This document shows positions 17,777 through 26,795 of a stretch of 64,000 nt of DNA, piece by piece (within the stretch, counting starts at the first letter, position 1; each line of letters opens with the position of its first letter). Source of the DNA: an uncultured Rhodospirillaceae bacterium (GTDB lineage Bacteria > Pseudomonadota > Alphaproteobacteria > UBA8366); assembly GCA_913043025.1 (NCBI GenBank), contig CAJWLM010000013.1, forward strand, positions 1 to 64,000, read 5' to 3'. The notes under the pieces were generated by a model that did no database searches, had not been told where the DNA came from, and saw only the letters and a list, made by a program, of their open reading frames with translations. The position numbers and the translations under genes were made by a program.

Positions 17777-19411
17777 ATGAATGGTGGTGAAGTAGTTGTT
17801 GAGGTAATGTTATCGCGAGACGTAGATACAGTGTTCTTTGTTCCAGGCGGAACAAATACTACGATTCTAGAAGCACTCAGCCGCAACCGAAATAAGGTCC
17901 GCGCAGTTCCCACTAGGCTCGAGTCCTCTGCGGCTTTTGCTTGTGAGACATACTCAAAGTTCGCCAAAAAACCTGCTTGTATGCTCGCAAGTCGTGCACC
18001 CGGCGCTTGTAACGCCACCGTCGGAATTCATACGGCAATGCAAGCCTCCCGACCACTTGTTTTCTTTATTTCAAATATTCCAAAACCACAGCAAGGGCGC
18101 GAGGCTTTCCAAGAAATAAATTATCATCTCATGTATCAACCAATCGCTAAAGCAGTCTTTGATGTCCACTCCTATGATGAAATTGCTGAAGTCACTGCAC
18201 GGGCCCTTGATCTCTCAATAAGCGGCCGACCGGGCCCTGTTGTTGTTGCCATATCAAAAGATATTCTAGACGGCCCCGAAGGCGAACCTATTATCCCGGC
18301 AAAGCCTGCTCATGTTCGCGCGGGGGCCGATCCAACCGCAGTTAAAGAGGCAATAAGTCTGATTGACGCTGCTCAACGCCCCATTCTAGTGGCCGGAGAA
18401 ATGATTAGCTGGGAAATGGCGACCCAGGCATTGGTAGATTTTGCAGACGCAAGTGGTGTTGGGGTTCTCACTGCCTACCGACAGCAGGATACATTTCCAA
18501 GCGATCATGTGGCTAATTTTGGCCACCTTGGAATCAATCGACTTCCTTTTCAGGAAGCTGCTCTATCCGATTGCGATTTGCTGATAGCCATGGGCACTCG
18601 GATGGATAGCGTTACCGTAAACGATTACACTATGATCCGACCCGATCAAAAGTTGGTAATGGTCTATCCCGAACCATCAGAGTTTTCTCAGTGGCAAGCC
18701 AATGTCGCAATAGCATCAAATGTAGTTCCGGCTCTTGAGGCACTCACAAAAGGGGTTGCGACTCCGTCTAAGAAGAGAATCCAATGGCGAGATAAGGTCC
18801 ATCATGAGGAAGTTGAATTCGCCCAGCCAGGTGAGATCGAAGTTGCTGGAGCAGTAGATATGGCTAAAGTAATCACGCACTTTATTGAAAAGGTTCCGCA
18901 AGACTGTATCAACATATCGGATGCTGGCAGTTTTGGACGTTGGATATCTCGTTATTATCGGTTCAACCAACCGGATATTGAGGCCTCACCAGTGTCCGGC
19001 GCGATGGGTTATGGCGTGCCTGGTGGGATAGGTGCCCAAATTGCAAAACCCGATAAAACAGTATTCGTTTGGGTCGGAGATGGAGGTTTTACTATGACAG
19101 GGCATGAGTGCGCTGCCATCGTGCAAGAGGGGCTTCCAGTTAAAGTTATAGTTTGCGATAACAGCGCTTGGGGATCCATTTTAACCCATCAACAAAAACG
19201 GTTTGGGGCTGATTTCCATTACGGAACATTGCTAGATAGCCCGGACTTTGCAAAGCTTGCAGAAGGCTATGGAATGGCGAGCTTTAAGGTTCAGAAGACG
19301 GAAGAGTTTCCCGATGCTCTATCTGGAGCAATGGCTTATGACGGGCCAGCACTAATCCACTTAGTTTTAGATAGTCGTGATGTTTCGCCATTTTCAAGCA
19401 GTACTCAATAA
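17777..19411 (+). CDS. Thiamine diphosphate-dependent enzyme, acetolactate synthase-like
   Basis: A 544-residue ThDP enzyme with the three-domain layout of acetolactate synthase, benzoylformate decarboxylase and relatives. The N-terminal pyrimidine-binding domain has VFFVPGGTNTTILEAL and the cofactor-activating Glu in TRLESSAAF near residue 48. The central domain runs about 190-325. The C-terminal domain has the pyrophosphate motif WVGDGGFTMTGHE followed about 25 residues later by VIVCDNSAW. I prefer the ATG at 17777 (AGAGGG eight bases upstream) to an in-frame TTG at 17771. No acetolactate synthase small subunit follows, and a biosynthetic ilvB would normally have one. This suggests a catabolic role such as a 2-oxo-acid decarboxylase, carboligase or sulfoacetaldehyde-type enzyme. 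The substrate is unknown. Confidence 0.85.
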   Translation: MNGGEVVVEVMLSRDVDTVFFVPGGTNTTILEALSRNRNKVRAVPTRLESSAAFACETYSKFAKKPACMLASRAPGACNATVGIHTAMQASRPLVFFISNIPKPQQGREAFQEINYHLMYQPIAKAVFDVHSYDEIAEVTARALDLSISGRPGPVVVAISKDILDGPEGEPIIPAKPAHVRAGADPTAVKEAISLIDAAQRPILVAGEMISWEMATQALVDFADASGVGVLTAYRQQDTFPSDHVANFGHLGINRLPFQEAALSDCDLLIAMGTRMDSVTVNDYTMIRPDQKLVMVYPEPSEFSQWQANVAIASNVVPALEALTKGVATPSKKRIQWRDKVHHEEVEFAQPGEIEVAGAVDMAKVITHFIEKVPQDCINISDAGSFGRWISRYYRFNQPDIEASPVSGAMGYGVPGGIGAQIAKPDKTVFVWVGDGGFTMTGHECAAIVQEGLPVKVIVCDNSAWGSILTHQQKRFGADFHYGTLLDSPDFAKLAEGYGMASFKVQKTEEFPDALSGAMAYDGPALIHLVLDSRDVSPFSSSTQ

Positions 19412-19643
19412 GTGTCTAGCTAGGTAGTTGGGTAATCAGTGCGCGAGCCCGCAAAGTTCTCCTTCATCTGGTGAGGATACAAAGGCAATGTATGCAACAA
19501 ATCATGCCGATAATTTCTGTATTTGTTTTATACTAAATAGAAATGATGAACCAAAAATACATAATTCTAGTTTTTCTGTCTCTGTATGATTCATTTTTAA
19601 TGCGATCTAATTAAAATTAAATGGGCTTTTATAAAGATTGAAA

Positions 19644-20525
19644 ATGATAGAAGCGCGAGAAAAAAATAATCTTCGCGGTATTTGGCTGATGATTGTTGGC
19701 TCAGCTGTACTGGTGACCAGCGACGCAGCAAGTAAAATTTTAACAGAGACGTATCCGGTTTGGCAGGTGTTGACTCTGCGCCATGTAGGCGCGCTTGTTG
19801 CTATCCTGATCTACGCCCGATTTGTAACCGGCTGGAAAGCGTTGCGGGTAAATTACTGGCCTGGTCAAATTCTTAGAGGAGCAATTTTTTTTGTAACAGC
19901 AATATTTGTTATATGGAGTTTACAGGTTCTACCGCTTCCCACTTTCACAGCAATAGTCTTCTCTGGACCATTCTTTGTAGCAGCGCTATCAGTGCCGTTA
20001 CTCAATGAGACGGTGGGATGGCGAAGATGGATGGCTATCCTTGTTGGTTTTGGTGGGATGTTAATCATTGTCCGCCCTGGCGCACAGAATTTTCAATGGT
20101 TGCTCATTCTTCCAATCTGTGCTGCAATTTGCGCTGCATTCCGTGATATTATAACACGGAAAATATCTCGCTCTGAGACATCAATCGCTATTCTATTTTG
20201 GTCCACCATCATAGTCACTTTCGCAAGTCTCCTTGCTATCCCGCTTGGTTGGAATAGGCTGAGCTGGGAAGATGCGGGTCTATTCTTTATTAACGGTATC
20301 CTGAATGCGGGTGCTCATTTTTTAATTATTGAGGCATTGCGCTACGGAGAAGCTGCGCTAATTTCACCCTTCCGGTATTCAGCGCTTTTATGGTCGATCC
20401 TCTTTGGCTTGGTGATTTGGAACCATATACCCGACACGTGGGTGTTCGTAGGAAGCGCAGTGATTGCAGCCAGCGGAATTTACATGATAAAGCGTGAATC
20501 TCACCTAGCCGCGAAAACACATTAG
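19644..20525 (+). CDS. EamA/DMT-family transporter
   Basis: A 293-residue inner-membrane transporter with ten hydrophobic segments arranged as two EamA repeats of about 140 residues each. Typical family segments are the first-helix region GIWLMIVGSAVLVTSDAASK, the short loop-helix YPVWQVLTLRHVGAL and, in repeat two, ILNAGAHFLIIEALRYGEAALI. These drug/metabolite transporters usually export amino acids, nucleosides or other small metabolites. The start could be TTG 19638 or ATG 19644; I chose the ATG. Its stop overlaps the stop of the convergent aminotransferase gene by four bases. The substrate cannot be predicted. Confidence 0.87.
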   Translation: MIEAREKNNLRGIWLMIVGSAVLVTSDAASKILTETYPVWQVLTLRHVGALVAILIYARFVTGWKALRVNYWPGQILRGAIFFVTAIFVIWSLQVLPLPTFTAIVFSGPFFVAALSVPLLNETVGWRRWMAILVGFGGMLIIVRPGAQNFQWLLILPICAAICAAFRDIITRKISRSETSIAILFWSTIIVTFASLLAIPLGWNRLSWEDAGLFFINGILNAGAHFLIIEALRYGEAALISPFRYSALLWSILFGLVIWNHIPDTWVFVGSAVIAASGIYMIKRESHLAAKTH

Positions 20526-21730
20526 GCTGCCACAGCTTGTTCTTGCCAAGTTTTAGTTAAGTCAAGAACGCGGTCCACGTCCTGGTCATTGTTGTAAAAA
20601 TGTATGCCGAACCGCAACACCCCACGTCGGATTGAAAGCCGAACGTCATTGGCCCACAAGTAATCGAACAGCGACTGTAATTCACCGCTGCCTGCGCTTT
20701 CGTGATTTTCCAGATCCATCTCACCTAATGTAACAATGTGTGTACGAAAAGGATCATCAAGATCTCCGCAAACTTCAAGGCCGAGTTGATGCATGCCGCT
20801 AGCAAGTCGGCGCGCCAATCGACAATTTCTTTCTTCAATTGCTGCTGATCCAAGCTCAAGCATACGATCCAGTGCTGGTTCAGCGGCAGCAGCGGCAGGA
20901 AAATTATAATTACCCACCTCAAAGCGTCGAGCGCCAGGCATGAGATCGAATTTTTGATCGCCAGCCGCTGCCTCGTGTGTGTCGTCACCGAGGTTAACAC
21001 CAAACCTCGCCAAACGTTCCGGGCGAAGCGCGTTGGCTGCTTCCGCTCTGCAGTATAAAAACCCCATGCCGTAAAGACCCTGAAGCCCCTTTTGTGTAGA
21101 AACAGCCATAGCATCCACCATTAGCTCTTCCACATCTGTCCGCAAAACACCGCAAGACTGCACCCCATCTACCAGAAAAAATACTCCACGGTCCCGGCAG
21201 GCCTTCCCAAGTTTTGGTACATTAGTTCGCATTCCAGGCGAGTATGTTACGGTAGAGCATGTTACAAGCTTGGTCCTGGGGGTTATGGCATTTATCATGC
21301 CCTCAACATCAATCTGACCGTTTACGCTCGGTACATCAATTATTTTCACCTGCGATTTATCACGAACGTTGTACCAAGGGTAAACATTATTCGGATGTTC
21401 AAGATCAGACGTAAGGACAACATTATCATTAGTTTTAAAAGGAATTGAGCCGGCAATTGTGTTCAGACCATCTGAAACGTTCTTCATAAAAGCAATTTCT
21501 TCCGATCTTGCATTGATTAAGCGAGCAAACTTTTCCCTGACACGTTCAATAAGGCGAAACATTTCCGGCTTGTCGCCACCTTCGTACAATTGCGAGTCAA
21601 CCAGTTTATCAAGTGCGGCACGAGTCTGAACCGAGACCAGTGACCTAGCACCTGCATCAAAATAGGTGAGCTTTTTTGTTGCAGGATAATCACTACGGAT
21701 TTTCTCGAAGACAGCTTCATCGTTCATCAT
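20522..21730 (-). CDS. Class V aminotransferase, copy A
   Basis: A 402-residue PLP enzyme of the class V family (cysteine desulfurase, isopenicillin-N epimerase and relatives). It carries the N-terminal YFDAGARSLVS, the KNVSDGLNTIAGSI substrate loop, the DLEHPNNVYPW segment typical of SufS/CsdA-like enzymes, FLVDGVQSCGV with the PLP-pyridine Asp and STQKGLQGLYG with the Schiff-base Lys near residue 212. No Cys loop like that of SufS is obvious near residue 365, so it is less likely a dedicated sulfur donor and more likely a lyase or aminotransferase. The neighbours are an exporter (convergent) and TPR proteins (divergent). A second relative lies at 28000-29139. Confidence 0.82.
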   Translation of the reverse strand: MMNDEAVFEKIRSDYPATKKLTYFDAGARSLVSVQTRAALDKLVDSQLYEGGDKPEMFRLIERVREKFARLINARSEEIAFMKNVSDGLNTIAGSIPFKTNDNVVLTSDLEHPNNVYPWYNVRDKSQVKIIDVPSVNGQIDVEGMINAITPRTKLVTCSTVTYSPGMRTNVPKLGKACRDRGVFFLVDGVQSCGVLRTDVEELMVDAMAVSTQKGLQGLYGMGFLYCRAEAANALRPERLARFGVNLGDDTHEAAAGDQKFDLMPGARRFEVGNYNFPAAAAAEPALDRMLELGSAAIEERNCRLARRLASGMHQLGLEVCGDLDDPFRTHIVTLGEMDLENHESAGSGELQSLFDYLWANDVRLSIRRGVLRFGIHFYNNDQDVDRVLDLTKTWQEQAVAA

Positions 21731-21855
21731 ACATACCCTTTTTTAAAACTCGGGTTTTAATTTAACAGATTTTCCTATCAAATGGGAGAAATGATACGGT
21801 AACCATTATTATATAATTATAAACTATGTGAGCTTAACTCAGAGGCTCTTCAAAT

Positions 21856-23382
21856 ATGCACAATGACATTATTAACCTTTTGCAAATAGGTTTTGATGCC
21901 CATCAATCCGGCAACCTTGACCGAGCCGCCGAATTTTATCGCAAGGTATTGTTGGGTGCGCCCGATAATGCCGACGCATTACATCTACTTGGCGTTGTTC
22001 ATTTGCAGCAAGGAAATATATCCGGCGCAGTATCAAAGATTGAACAGTCCATTAAAGAAAATCCTAGAAATCCTGAGGCTTTTGATCATTTGGCTACAGC
22101 GCTACAAGGGCTGGGGAAATACGGTGATGCAGTGACTGCGCTCGAAAGTGCAATTAGCCTAGAGCCAAATTTTACGGAGGCTTGGTGCAACCTCGGCGAT
22201 GCACGTGATAGCTTAGGCGATTTGATTGGTGCAATCGACGCCTACCAAAAATCGATAAGCATTGCACCGGAATTGGCCACACCTTACGTTAATATGAGCA
22301 ATACATATTTAAAAAATAAACAGTATGAAGAAGCTCTCAGCACCCTCGAACACGTCCTAAAATTAGACCCCGAGTTAGCGCCAGCTTGGCTCAACAAGGG
22401 CAATGCCCTTCGCGGCTTAAAAAGACCCCAAGAAGCAATAAAAGCTTATAAAAAAGCACTTGAAACAGACTGCAATCTAAGCGCCATCCATTGTCTAATT
22501 GCCGACTGCTTTCATGACCTTGGGCGTAACCTCGAAGCACTCGCACATTTCGAGGAAGCACATCGGCTGGATCCAAAAGATGTAGATTCTCTCATAGGAA
22601 TAGCGTTTTGTCAGATTCGTAATAGGCATTTGCAAGTTGCTGAGTCAGCATTGATTGATGTATTTGCCATGGAACCCGGAAATTGTCGTGCTCTTGCCTA
22701 CTACACGATTCTGCTCCAACTGGATGAGAGGAACGATGAACTAAGCGTATTTGCTGATTATGATCATGACGTTTCGGTACTTGCCTTTCCAGTGCCAGAA
22801 AAATATGAAAACCACCAGATATTCAATCAAAAACTGTGTACTGCACTTCAAAAAGACACAAGTCTGGCCTCTGAGCCGCCCGACAAAACCACACGCGGCG
22901 GATTTCAGAGCGGTGAGCTCACTTCACAAACAGATCCGGATATAACTGCTTTTCATGATGCCTTGAAAAAAGTTCTGAATAAATTTCTGAAGGAAATCAA
23001 ACCCCGCGAGGGTCATCCCCATTATGGCGCTATTCCAAGTGACTATCGTATTCAAAGTTGGTCAACTATTCTGGATGCCGAAGGGCACCAACTTTCACAT
23101 ATGCACCCAACAGGTTGGCTGAGTGGTGTTTACTACGCACAGGTACCTCCAGAGCTCTCAAAGCATGATCCCGAGAATAGGGGATGGCTGGAATTCGGGG
23201 GGTCAGGGTATGATCTTCCGGCACATAATGGGCCGGTAAAATTAGTTGCGCCCACTGAGGGAGGCTTGGTGTTATTTCCTTCTTATTTTCTCCACCGCAC
23301 AATACCTTTTCAGTCAAAGACCCAACGAATAAGCATAGCTTTTGATCTAGTCCCCCACCAACAAACTGTCAGCGCATCTTGA
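21856..23382 (+). CDS. TPR protein fused to a 2OG-Fe(II) oxygenase-like domain, copy 1
   Basis: A 508-residue two-part protein. Residues about 5-270 are a string of roughly seven tetratricopeptide repeats (for example ADALHLLGVVHLQQGNISGA, FTEAWCNLGDARDSLGDLIG and LAPAWLNKGNALRGLKRPQE), which make a helical scaffold for protein binding. Residues about 300-505 match the putative 2-oxoglutarate/Fe(II) oxygenase family of the TIGR02466 type: a STILDAEGHQLSHMHPTGWL segment, SGVYYAQVP, GWLEFGGSGYDLP, then LFPSYFLHRTIPF with the distal His and TQRISIAFD with the likely 2-oxoglutarate Arg. Such proteins may hydroxylate proteins held by the TPRs. It is followed directly by a paralog. The function is inferred from domains only. 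Confidence 0.82.
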   Translation: MHNDIINLLQIGFDAHQSGNLDRAAEFYRKVLLGAPDNADALHLLGVVHLQQGNISGAVSKIEQSIKENPRNPEAFDHLATALQGLGKYGDAVTALESAISLEPNFTEAWCNLGDARDSLGDLIGAIDAYQKSISIAPELATPYVNMSNTYLKNKQYEEALSTLEHVLKLDPELAPAWLNKGNALRGLKRPQEAIKAYKKALETDCNLSAIHCLIADCFHDLGRNLEALAHFEEAHRLDPKDVDSLIGIAFCQIRNRHLQVAESALIDVFAMEPGNCRALAYYTILLQLDERNDELSVFADYDHDVSVLAFPVPEKYENHQIFNQKLCTALQKDTSLASEPPDKTTRGGFQSGELTSQTDPDITAFHDALKKVLNKFLKEIKPREGHPHYGAIPSDYRIQSWSTILDAEGHQLSHMHPTGWLSGVYYAQVPPELSKHDPENRGWLEFGGSGYDLPAHNGPVKLVAPTEGGLVLFPSYFLHRTIPFQSKTQRISIAFDLVPHQQTVSAS

Positions 23383-24887
23383 TGGAAGATAGAGTACGCC
23401 CCATTTTGGAAGCTGGATTTGGTGCCCATCAAGCCGGAGAATTAGAAATAGCTGAGGGTAATTATCGTCATGCCCTAAAAATCGAACCGACCAATAGCGA
23501 CGCACTCCATCTACTTGGTGTTGTATTGATGCAGAAAGGTGACATTGAAACTGCTGTATCCTCCATCAAGCATTCGCTTGAAATTGATCCTGAAAACCCC
23601 AGCGCGTTAGATCACCTTGGCGTGATGTTAGCAGACACCGGTAAATTGAAAGAAGCGATTGTTTGCTTTTCGCAAGCTCTTCACCTTGCACCCGACTACG
23701 GTTCGTGTTGGCGCAACTTTGGCTTTGCAAAAGAATTAGCGCGAGACTGGTCCGGAGCTATTGAAGCTTACCAAAAAGCTATCGAGCTCGAACATAACTA
23801 CGCTGCTGCCCACGCCGGATTAGGTGGCGTCTTATTACAAATCGGGGCTTTTGAAGAAGCATTAGAAACCTTTGACACTGCGATTTTACTCGATCCCTCG
23901 CATAAACCAACTTTGGTAAAAAGGGCCGAAGTACTGCGCAGGCTAAAGCGTTTTAGCGAGGCTAAAATTGCATATCGTGAGATTTTTTCTCAGCCCGCGG
24001 ATAAAGCTTCCCTCGCTCAATATCTAGGGTTTTGTTATGCGGAAGATGGCAATGACACCGATGCACTTGCCAAGTTTAATAATGCACTCAGATTACAGCC
24101 TTACATGACCGACTCAGCTCTTGGCGCAGCGGGTTGTCTTATGCGCCAAGGCGAATTCGAAGCAGCAGCAGTAAGCTTGGATTCTGTTCTCAAGCATACT
24201 CCAGGCCATACCCAAGCCATGGCTTATAGAACAATACTTCATCAATTAGTAGGCGAGAAAGATAAAGCTTCCCAAATTACTAATCTTAATCGTGATATTT
24301 CAATTGTAGAGTTGCCATTGCCCGAGGGTCATGTCGATAGGCTAAGCTATACTGGCGACTTGGCTAACGCATTAAATAAAAATCCAACGCTACGAACGGA
24401 CCCTCCTGCAAAATCAACACGCGGCGGACAACAAAGCGGTGAGCTTTCGATCTTTGATAACCCCATCGTGGAAGTTTTTGTCTCGACACTTCATAAATTT
24501 TTACAAGAGTATTTAGTATCGCTTACACCACGACAAAATCATCCACATTTCCGGACCAAACCAAATAAATTTCGCCTAGATTGTTGGTCAACCCTATTGA
24601 ATGCGGAGGGTTATCAACTGCCCCACAGCCATCCAAGCGCATGGCTTAGCGGAGTGTATTACGTCCAGTTACCACCAGAGATTAAATCTGCAGATGAAAC
24701 TCACGCCGGATGGATTGAATTTGGTGCTTCTGGATATGGGCTACCTGAACATTCGGGACCGCTGCGGCTTATTACACCAAAGGTGGGACATATGGTGTTG
24801 TTCCCATCCTATTTTTTGCATCGAACCGTGCCGTTCCATTCTGAGACACAAAGGATCAGCATAGCCTTCGACATCGTGCCCATATAG
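23382..24887 (+). CDS. TPR protein fused to a 2OG-Fe(II) oxygenase-like domain, copy 2
   Basis: A 501-residue paralog of the preceding gene, with the same TPR array (about residues 10-280) and the same oxygenase-like C-terminus: LPHSHPSAWLSGVYYVQLPP, GWIEFGASGYGLP, LFPSYFLHRTVPF and TQRISIAFDIVPI. The linker motif TRGGQQSGEL also matches TRGGFQSGEL of copy 1. Its ATG overlaps the stop of copy 1 by one base (TGATG), so the pair is translationally coupled; a TTG three bases earlier is an alternative. The two copies are clearly a tandem duplication that has diverged in the TPR region but kept the putative metal and cosubstrate residues. They may act as a heterodimer or on two partner proteins. 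Confidence 0.82.
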   Translation: MEDRVRPILEAGFGAHQAGELEIAEGNYRHALKIEPTNSDALHLLGVVLMQKGDIETAVSSIKHSLEIDPENPSALDHLGVMLADTGKLKEAIVCFSQALHLAPDYGSCWRNFGFAKELARDWSGAIEAYQKAIELEHNYAAAHAGLGGVLLQIGAFEEALETFDTAILLDPSHKPTLVKRAEVLRRLKRFSEAKIAYREIFSQPADKASLAQYLGFCYAEDGNDTDALAKFNNALRLQPYMTDSALGAAGCLMRQGEFEAAAVSLDSVLKHTPGHTQAMAYRTILHQLVGEKDKASQITNLNRDISIVELPLPEGHVDRLSYTGDLANALNKNPTLRTDPPAKSTRGGQQSGELSIFDNPIVEVFVSTLHKFLQEYLVSLTPRQNHPHFRTKPNKFRLDCWSTLLNAEGYQLPHSHPSAWLSGVYYVQLPPEIKSADETHAGWIEFGASGYGLPEHSGPLRLITPKVGHMVLFPSYFLHRTVPFHSETQRISIAFDIVPI

Positions 24888-24912
24888 AAATTTGAAACTC
24901 CGAGAGGACGCA

Positions 24913-26448
24913 ATGGCATTTGAAGAGAAAATTAAAGAGCTTGAAGAACGGCGTAAAAAAGCTAGTGCAATGGGAGGCACTGGAAAACTCGAAAAACGGA
25001 AAGCTTCTGGTAATCTTAATGCCACAGAACGTGTTGATTACCTTTTCGATAAAAAAACCTTCCGAGAGACCGGTTTGTTCGGGACTTCCTACCTTGCCGG
25101 CATGAAGGACCAGACACCCCGTGATGGCAAGATCTGTGGATTTGGAGAGGTGAGTGGCCGCAAGGTTGGAGCTGTAGCATATGACTTTACTGTGAAAGGA
25201 TCTTCTTCCAGTTACACAAACAATAAAAAAATGTCCCACGTTAAAGACACAGGAAGCAAGAGGGGTATACCCGTAGTTTTTCTGGGAGAATCTACTGGCG
25301 TACGAATGCCTGATGTCATGGGTGAAGGTATGGGATTCACAGCTGAAGGGCCCCGGTTCCTGCGGCGTCGAAAAGCACCGTGGGTGTCAGCCCAACTTGG
25401 GATGTGTTTCGGCTCAAGTGCCTGGCACGCAGTATGCTCAGATTTCAATGTTATGCGTAAGGGCGCAGTGATGGCTGTTGCTAGTCCACGCATGGTGTCA
25501 AGAGCCGTTGGTCACGATATAAGCGGAGAGGACTTAGGTGGCTGGCGTATTCATGCATCCCAAACCGGTTTTGCAGACGCAGTAGCAAACACCGATGAAG
25601 AGGCAATTGATATTATAAAACAATTTTTGAGCTATTTACCCAGCCATCAAAATGAGACTGCACCGATTGCCTCCGTTCCCAAAGGCTCCGGCGATGGTTG
25701 CAAAGATATTTTGGAAATGATGCCAGAGTCGCTCGCCCAAACTTATGACGTCCGCAATATTATCAAAGCTATTACAGACCGGAACAGTTTTTTTGAGATT
25801 AAAGAACAATTTGGTCGCTCGATCACTACGGCATTGGCTCGCATTGAAGGCCAGTCTGTTGGCTTTATTGCAAATAACCCACAATTCAAAGGCGGCTGCA
25901 TGGATGCACAGAGCTGCTCGAAAGTGACAAATTTTCTTGTTCTTTGTGACTCATATAATATCCCTCTTATTTTCCTTCAGGACCAACCAGGATTTCTTAT
26001 CGGTCCAGACATTGAAAAATCTGGGATCATTGGAAAAGTAATCAACTGGATGAACGCAATGTTACAGACCACAGTGCCAAAAATATGTATCATCCTAAGG
26101 AAAAGTTATGGTAGGGGTTTTATCAACATGGGGGCTGGCGGCACGGCCGAAGAAGTAGCAGCGTGGTTCACAGCTGAAGTGAGTTTCATGGACCCTCGCT
26201 CTGCGGTCTCTGTGGTTTATGGAGAAAATTTAGAAAAAGAAAATCCCGATCAATTTGCACAGCATTTAGAAGAAATGGCCCGCGACACTTCGGCCTACGG
26301 TCTCGCCTCAGTTTATGGTGTCAAAGAAGTTCTAGATCCGCGCGACACCCGTGATTATTTGATTGATATGCTGGATACCCAGCGAGACCGCCTTTCAAAT
26401 GGCATAGGAGAACATTTGCTTGAAGCTTGGCCTACCAGTTACGTATGA
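24913..26448 (+). CDS. Acyl-CoA carboxylase carboxyltransferase (beta) subunit
   Basis: A 511-residue carboxyltransferase of the PccB/MmdA/MccB type. The beta subunit takes CO2 from carboxybiotin and adds it to an acyl-CoA such as propionyl-CoA or methylcrotonyl-CoA. Both crotonase-fold halves are present. The N-half starts with the short helical MAFEEKIKELEERRKKASAM, the DKKTFRETGLF segment and VFLGESTGVRMPDVMG. The C-half has QCRSF-like positions altered, then GFIANNPQFKGGCMD, FLQDQPGFLIG (oxyanion-hole glycines) and GAGGTAEEVAAWFTAEVSFM. The ATG at 24913 has GAGAGG 5-10 bases upstream, so the earlier in-frame start is not used. No biotin carboxylase or biotin-carrier subunit is adjacent, so it must pair with one encoded elsewhere or act on a non-standard partner. 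Confidence 0.85.
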   Translation: MAFEEKIKELEERRKKASAMGGTGKLEKRKASGNLNATERVDYLFDKKTFRETGLFGTSYLAGMKDQTPRDGKICGFGEVSGRKVGAVAYDFTVKGSSSSYTNNKKMSHVKDTGSKRGIPVVFLGESTGVRMPDVMGEGMGFTAEGPRFLRRRKAPWVSAQLGMCFGSSAWHAVCSDFNVMRKGAVMAVASPRMVSRAVGHDISGEDLGGWRIHASQTGFADAVANTDEEAIDIIKQFLSYLPSHQNETAPIASVPKGSGDGCKDILEMMPESLAQTYDVRNIIKAITDRNSFFEIKEQFGRSITTALARIEGQSVGFIANNPQFKGGCMDAQSCSKVTNFLVLCDSYNIPLIFLQDQPGFLIGPDIEKSGIIGKVINWMNAMLQTTVPKICIILRKSYGRGFINMGAGGTAEEVAAWFTAEVSFMDPRSAVSVVYGENLEKENPDQFAQHLEEMARDTSAYGLASVYGVKEVLDPRDTRDYLIDMLDTQRDRLSNGIGEHLLEAWPTSYV

Positions 26449-26795
26449 ATGCATTACGCAACTTGAGAGTTAGTCAATCCATCAGCAACCCAACAAATAA
26501 CCCGGAAGAACCATTACACCATTGCAAAAGGATTTCAGCTGAAACCATCTTAAACCTCAAAATTATTGTGGTTGATATAGGCCAAGCCCGTGACGTCAAT
26601 GAGATAGGCGTAGCAAAAAATAATATTCTTAGTGTATTACATGCGTTTCTGTATACTTGCAGAGCTGATTTATGGGAGACACTTTTTTTTCTATCGTTTA
26701 GCTACTTAAAATAACTCTATAAATCAATAGCCTGCATCAGTTTAGAAAAGTCTCTGTACGTCGACATTCTCTCTGTGTACCAAAGGACTACTTGA
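26449..26795. other. Intergenic stretch, nothing clear
   Basis: About 350 bases between the carboxyltransferase and the PrpF-family gene. An open frame on the plus strand runs through much of it but overlaps the carboxyltransferase end and has no motif or start signal. The right end carries a good ribosome binding site (AAAGGA, 26782-26787) for the PrpF gene. A promoter for the PrpF-aminotransferase pair probably lies here, but I could not single one out. Confidence 0.45.
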
